A stretch of 64,000 nt of DNA. It comes from JAAUUJ01 sp964392245 (GTDB lineage: Bacteria; Cyanobacteriota; Cyanobacteriia; Thermostichales; Thermostichaceae). Position numbers and translations under genes: made by a program. The notes beneath the pieces were generated by a model that made no database searches, was not told where the DNA came from, and saw nothing but the letters and a program-made list of their open reading frames with translations. Of this stretch, positions 60,671 to 64,000 are shown piece after piece; position 1 is the stretch's first letter; the number at the start of each line of letters is the position of its first letter. The stretch covers positions 1 to 64,000 of the forward strand of contig CAYMOX010000011.1 in the NCBI GenBank assembly GCA_964392245.1. Direction: 5' to 3'.

Positions 60671-62385
60671 TCCAGATGCACTGTCCGCCAGGCTGCGTCT
60701 TGTTTACGATCCGTTTTGATCTCCAGGAGCCGGATCCCAGTTTCGGGGAGGGGATTGAGTAGGGATGGCAACTGCTCCCAGGCTTGGATGCAGTGATACT
60801 CCACACCATAGGTCTGGCACAGGTGGGCAAAGTTCATCGGCTGAGGGGTGGCAAAGTATTTTTCAAAGGGGGGATCAAATTCCGCCACCGGAAGCATCTC
60901 AAAGATCCCACCGCCCTGGTTATTGATCAGGAGAATGGTGAGATGACCTTGAACGTGCGGATGAAGTAGAAAGCCATTGCTGTCGTGCAGTAAGGCCAGA
61001 TCCCCGGTTAGCAACACGGTGGGTCGGTAGCGGTGAGCGATGCCCAGGGCTGTGGAGAGGGTGCCATCAATGCCATTAGCGCCGCGGTTGCAAAAGGGCT
61101 GGATCTGCAGATCATTGGGTTGCCAGAACCATTCCACATCTCGAACTGGGGTGCTGTTGGCAATCAAGATCGGGGTATGAGCGGGCAGACACTGGGACAG
61201 GAGCCAGGCTAGTTTGGGTTCTGTCAAGTGGGGCATCTCAGAAAAGCTTTGCCCCATCCGAGATCGGGTTCTTGTTTCCGCTGCCAGCCAGGCGTCGAGA
61301 TAGGGAGATGGAGGAGGTTTCTCGCCTGGGCTTTCTCTGCTGAAATCCTCCACCCGGATCCGCAAGGTTTGACTGGGGCCATGGAGAGGATCAAGATTGC
61401 GATCACTGGCATCCACTACCCAGCGCTGCGGTTGAATATTGGCCAGCCAGGATCTTAATTCTTTGCTGGTGGGGAGTGCTCCCAGCTGGATCACGATGTC
61501 AGGGGCCAGAGACTTGGCCAGCGGGGATTGGCGCAGCATTAAGTCATAGGTGCTGATCAAAAAGGGAATCAGATGATGAAAATTGCGCAGGGGGGATAAC
61601 CCATCCGCCAGCACAGGCCACCCCAATCCCTGGGATAGATTCGCAACTGCTCGACTGTAGCGCTGCGGATCTTCTGGAGAGGCAGGTCCAGCGATCACAA
61701 TCCCTTGCTTCCCTTGCCACAGCTCCCAGGCTGCCGGATCCAGAAACCTTTCCACTGAGGGTTGAACAGCTCGGATTCCCGACCAGAACTGGAGATAATC
61801 AAAGTCCTGGGCAAGCGCCTGCACCGTCGGATCCGGAATCGGGATCAGCGGATCTCGAAACGGGATATTCAGGTGAACCGGACCCGCCCCAGGCCATAGG
61901 CACCGTTCCCAGGCATGGAGGATCGTCTGGCGCAGGTAGGCTAACTGGGAGGTCTCTGCCGACGGTAAAGCCAGCTCTGCTTGCCAGTTAGGATAGTGTC
62001 CGTACAGCTTGACCTGATCGATTGCCTGCCCAGCCTGACACTGCCGTAACTCCGGAGGCCGATCGGCAGTCAGAATCAGCAGCGGCACCTGACTTTCATA
62101 AGCTTCGATCACGGCTGGAAAGAAATTAGCCCCTGCCGTCCCGGACGTACACACTAACGGTGTGGGGGATCCTGTTCGCTTGCTATACCCCAAGGCAAAA
62201 AAGGCTGCAGAGCGCTCATCCAGGATCGGCAGCACTTCGATGTGCGGATGTTGGGTCAGGGCAAACACCAGAGGTGCGGAGCGAGATCCAGGACAGATCA
62301 CTGCTAGGCGTGTCCCCATCTGCACCAGTGTTTCCACCAAAACGGAAGCCCAGAGCAGGTTGGTATTGCGAAAATCAAGGGACAT
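60652..62385 (-). CDS. menD: MenD, SEPHCHC synthase
   Basis: The 577-residue thiamine diphosphate enzyme condenses isochorismate with 2-oxoglutarate, the committed step to phylloquinone, the photosystem I electron carrier. N-terminal NTNLLWASVLVETLVQMG, CPGSRSAPL, DERSAAFFALGY and the C-terminal TPP motif GDLALLHDSNGFLL...LLINNQGGGIF are all visible. It is divergent from mrp; 130 bases separate the starts. Confidence 0.94.
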   Translation of the reverse strand: MSLDFRNTNLLWASVLVETLVQMGTRLAVICPGSRSAPLVFALTQHPHIEVLPILDERSAAFFALGYSKRTGSPTPLVCTSGTAGANFFPAVIEAYESQVPLLILTADRPPELRQCQAGQAIDQVKLYGHYPNWQAELALPSAETSQLAYLRQTILHAWERCLWPGAGPVHLNIPFRDPLIPIPDPTVQALAQDFDYLQFWSGIRAVQPSVERFLDPAAWELWQGKQGIVIAGPASPEDPQRYSRAVANLSQGLGWPVLADGLSPLRNFHHLIPFLISTYDLMLRQSPLAKSLAPDIVIQLGALPTSKELRSWLANIQPQRWVVDASDRNLDPLHGPSQTLRIRVEDFSRESPGEKPPPSPYLDAWLAAETRTRSRMGQSFSEMPHLTEPKLAWLLSQCLPAHTPILIANSTPVRDVEWFWQPNDLQIQPFCNRGANGIDGTLSTALGIAHRYRPTVLLTGDLALLHDSNGFLLHPHVQGHLTILLINNQGGGIFEMLPVAEFDPPFEKYFATPQPMNFAHLCQTYGVEYHCIQAWEQLPSLLNPLPETGIRLLEIKTDRKQDAAWRTVHLDQFAKS

Positions 62386-62515
62386 CTCTGCAGGCTCCGC
62401 ATCCAGGTTCTAAAGCCTACTATTCTCCCATCCTTGGACAAGGGGTAGAAGGCGTCTGGTTCGCAGATCGGCAACTTTGGTCTAGATTGAGAGCAAAGAC
62501 GTTACATTTTTGATC

Positions 62516-63601
62516 ATGACAGCTTCGACTCCGACGCTTGACGTTGCAACGGTACTGGCGGCCCTGCGCCCGGTTCAGGATCCCGAACTCCACCGCAGCC
62601 TGGTGGAACTGAATATGATCCGCAATATTGTTGTGGAGGCAGACCGGGTGGCGTTTACGTTGGTGTTGACCACCCCTGCCTGTCCCCTGCGGGAAATGAT
62701 TGTGGATGAATGCAAGGCAGCGATTCGTCAGGTGGCCGAGGTTGATCGCATTGATGTGGAGGTCACGGCTGAAACCCGCCAGGCCCCTTCCCTTCCCGAT
62801 CGGCAAGACGTTCCGGGCATCAAAAACATCATTGCTGTTACCAGCGGTAAGGGAGGCGTAGGCAAAACCTCCGTGTCCGTGAATATGGCGGTGGCCCTGG
62901 CCCAAACGGGTGCCAAAGTGGGTCTTCTGGATGCCGATATTTACGGTCCCAATGTACCCCAGATGCTGGGACTCCAGGATCAGCGGCTCAACGTTTACAA
63001 AGAAGCAGATGGCACCGAACACATTCAACCCCTCATGAATTACGGGGTAGAGATCATCTCCATGGCCTTTCTGATCAGCCGCGATCAGCCCGTGATCTGG
63101 CGTGGACCGATGCTAAATGGCGTGATCCGGCAGTTCCTCTACCAGGTGGAATGGAGTGAATTGGATTATCTGGTGGTGGACATGCCTCCCGGAACCGGGG
63201 ATGCTCAACTCACTCTGGCCCAGGCGGTGCCGATTGCCGGAGCTGTGATTGTCACGACACCCCAAACAGTGGCCTTACTGGATGCCCGCAAAAGCCTGCA
63301 TATGTTCCGGCAACTGGGGGTTCCGATTCTGGGCATTGTCGAGAACATGAGTTACTTCATTCCTCCCGATCAGCCGGACAAGCAGTATGACATCTTTGGA
63401 TCGCGGGGGGGAGAAACCGCTGCCCAGGAACTGCAGGTGCCCCTACTGGCCCGGATCCCTCTGGAAATTGCCCTGCGGGAAGGGGGGGATGCAGGGACTC
63501 CAATCGTGCTCTCTCAGCCGGAATCCGCTTCTGCCCAGGCCCTGAATCAACTGGCTAAGGTGGTGGCAGGCAAAGTCTCGGTTCTTGCTTACATGACATG
63601 A
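62516..63601 (+). CDS. Mrp/ApbC-type iron-sulfur carrier ATPase
   Basis: The 361-residue protein has an N-terminal MIP18/DUF59 domain (about 8-85), then the deviant Walker A GKGGVGKTS (111-119), DADIYGPNVPQMLG, DMPPGTGDAQLT and ENMSYF regions. It is thought to transfer Fe-S clusters. The C-x-x-C found in many relatives after ENMSYF is absent (FIPPDQPDKQYDIFG). Start set at the ATG at 62516; a TTG lies two codons upstream. Confidence 0.9.
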   Translation: MTASTPTLDVATVLAALRPVQDPELHRSLVELNMIRNIVVEADRVAFTLVLTTPACPLREMIVDECKAAIRQVAEVDRIDVEVTAETRQAPSLPDRQDVPGIKNIIAVTSGKGGVGKTSVSVNMAVALAQTGAKVGLLDADIYGPNVPQMLGLQDQRLNVYKEADGTEHIQPLMNYGVEIISMAFLISRDQPVIWRGPMLNGVIRQFLYQVEWSELDYLVVDMPPGTGDAQLTLAQAVPIAGAVIVTTPQTVALLDARKSLHMFRQLGVPILGIVENMSYFIPPDQPDKQYDIFGSRGGETAAQELQVPLLARIPLEIALREGGDAGTPIVLSQPESASAQALNQLAKVVAGKVSVLAYMT

Positions 63602-63619
63602 CACAGGAGTCTCAAGGGT

Positions 63620-64000
63620 ATGGATATCACCGATCTGATTCAACAGCAAAATCGCTTGCTACAACAGCTGCTGGATCACCTCACACTCAAGGAGCAGGGA
63701 CAATTGGGCTTTGGTGCTGCTCCTCAGCCTGCCATCATCTACTGCAACCGCACCCAATGCCCTCCCTATTTCTGGTATCGGCGGGTGAATGGAGAAAATC
63801 AGGGGATCGGGGAGGGAGCTCTGACGGGCTATTTGCGAAAGCTGGAGTTTGTGACAACAGAGCGGCGAGGGAAAGAAACCCGCAAACTCCACGCGACCCT
63901 CGAAGCGGATCAAACCTGGATTCTGGAATGTTCGGAAACTGCAGTTTTTGCCAAGGGCTTACTGGCGGCAGTGGCGGCCCTCAGTCCGGATCAATTGCGT
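63620..64000 (+). CDS. conserved cyanobacterial protein, cut by the window edge
   Basis: The first 127 codons are open to the last base. The N-terminus is a short helix (ITDLIQQQNRLLQQLLDHL). A beta-rich part follows with IIYCNRTQCPPYFWYRR, LTGYLRKLEFVTTERRGKE and TAVFAKGLLAAV. I recall no named domain. It starts 18 bases after mrp ends and so is probably in its operon. A minus-strand open frame here is a shadow. Confidence 0.65.
   Translation, partial: MDITDLIQQQNRLLQQLLDHLTLKEQGQLGFGAAPQPAIIYCNRTQCPPYFWYRRVNGENQGIGEGALTGYLRKLEFVTTERRGKETRKLHATLEADQTWILECSETAVFAKGLLAAVAALSPDQLR

Noticed and set aside
1..64000. CRISPR array, prophage, tRNA or rRNA genes
   Set aside because: No regularly spaced repeats, phage genes or cloverleaf candidates were seen on reading both strands; a covariance search would be needed to exclude small RNAs.

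Overview
The window is a 64 kb stretch of a cyanobacterial chromosome. Evidence for this includes a carboxysomal-type beta-carbonic anhydrase (CcaA), a tocopherol cyclase, the phylloquinone enzyme MenD, OpcA, a Tic20-like protein, a free-standing PCP_red domain, DUF2839 and DUF4079 proteins, and many small proteins typical of the phylum. Genes are dense, on both strands, in short operons. No rRNA or tRNA gene and no CRISPR array was seen. I cannot name the genus. The usual cyanobacterial HIP1 octamer (GCGATCGC) is almost absent, while GGATCC recurs every few hundred bases in most genes.

Layout. 1-1270: a 5'-truncated IS605-type tnpB remnant, a 102 bp inverted-repeat element and a long leader. 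1.3-9.1 kb: a PhoX-like lipoprotein, a 59-residue Tat-signal protein, a TamB-family protein and a TPR protein. 9.1-14.3 kb: opcA, ccaA, small proteins, a permuted NlpC/P60-like protein, hisH and a YebC regulator. 14.4-17.6 kb: Nudix hydrolase, tocopherol cyclase overlapping a methyltransferase gene, phosphoribosyltransferase. 17.8-24.2 kb: metalloprotease-like lipoprotein, PilB/GspE-like ATPase, small cyanobacterial proteins, a Nit-type amidase coupled to a glutaredoxin-like protein. 24.4-29.6 kb: TPR protein, the minus-strand run Tic20-moaC-PCP_red-exported protein, and ferrochelatase. 29.7-37.3 kb: ABC1 kinase, leuC, acetyl-CoA synthetase, a PAS histidine kinase and yjbQ. 37.25-37.84 kb: a single integron-type gene cassette with an attC site, lodged at the yjbQ stop codon. 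37.9-43.1 kb: trpB, a conserved cyanobacterial protein, an aspartic-protease-like lipoprotein, an exported protein and an HtrA-type protease. 43.2-48.5 kb: rpsB, tsf, a PHP phosphoesterase, mutL and a VKOR-thioredoxin fusion, all co-directional. 48.7-55.1 kb: a 17-residue-repeat protein, purD, a UbiH-like hydroxylase, pheT and a DUF4079 protein. 55.2-57.7 kb: a short-chain dehydrogenase gene split by a complete 1,803 bp IS200/IS605-family element (tnpA and tnpB). 57.7-64 kb: TerB-like, cupredoxin, mnmA, a 23-residue hydrophobic ORF, a Uma2 nuclease-like protein, menD, mrp and an edge-truncated gene.

Most genes are housekeeping or photosynthesis-associated: amino acids (hisH, leuC, trpB), purine (purD), cofactors (hemH, moaC, menD, tocopherol cyclase), translation (rpsB, tsf, pheT, mnmA) and repair (mutL). 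The accessory signals are the IS605 pair and the isolated integron cassette. The cassette is the strongest unexpected find. Its attC has paired core sites and two extrahelical bases on one arm, and the cassette start is exactly complementary to its own attC end. No integrase gene lies in the window.
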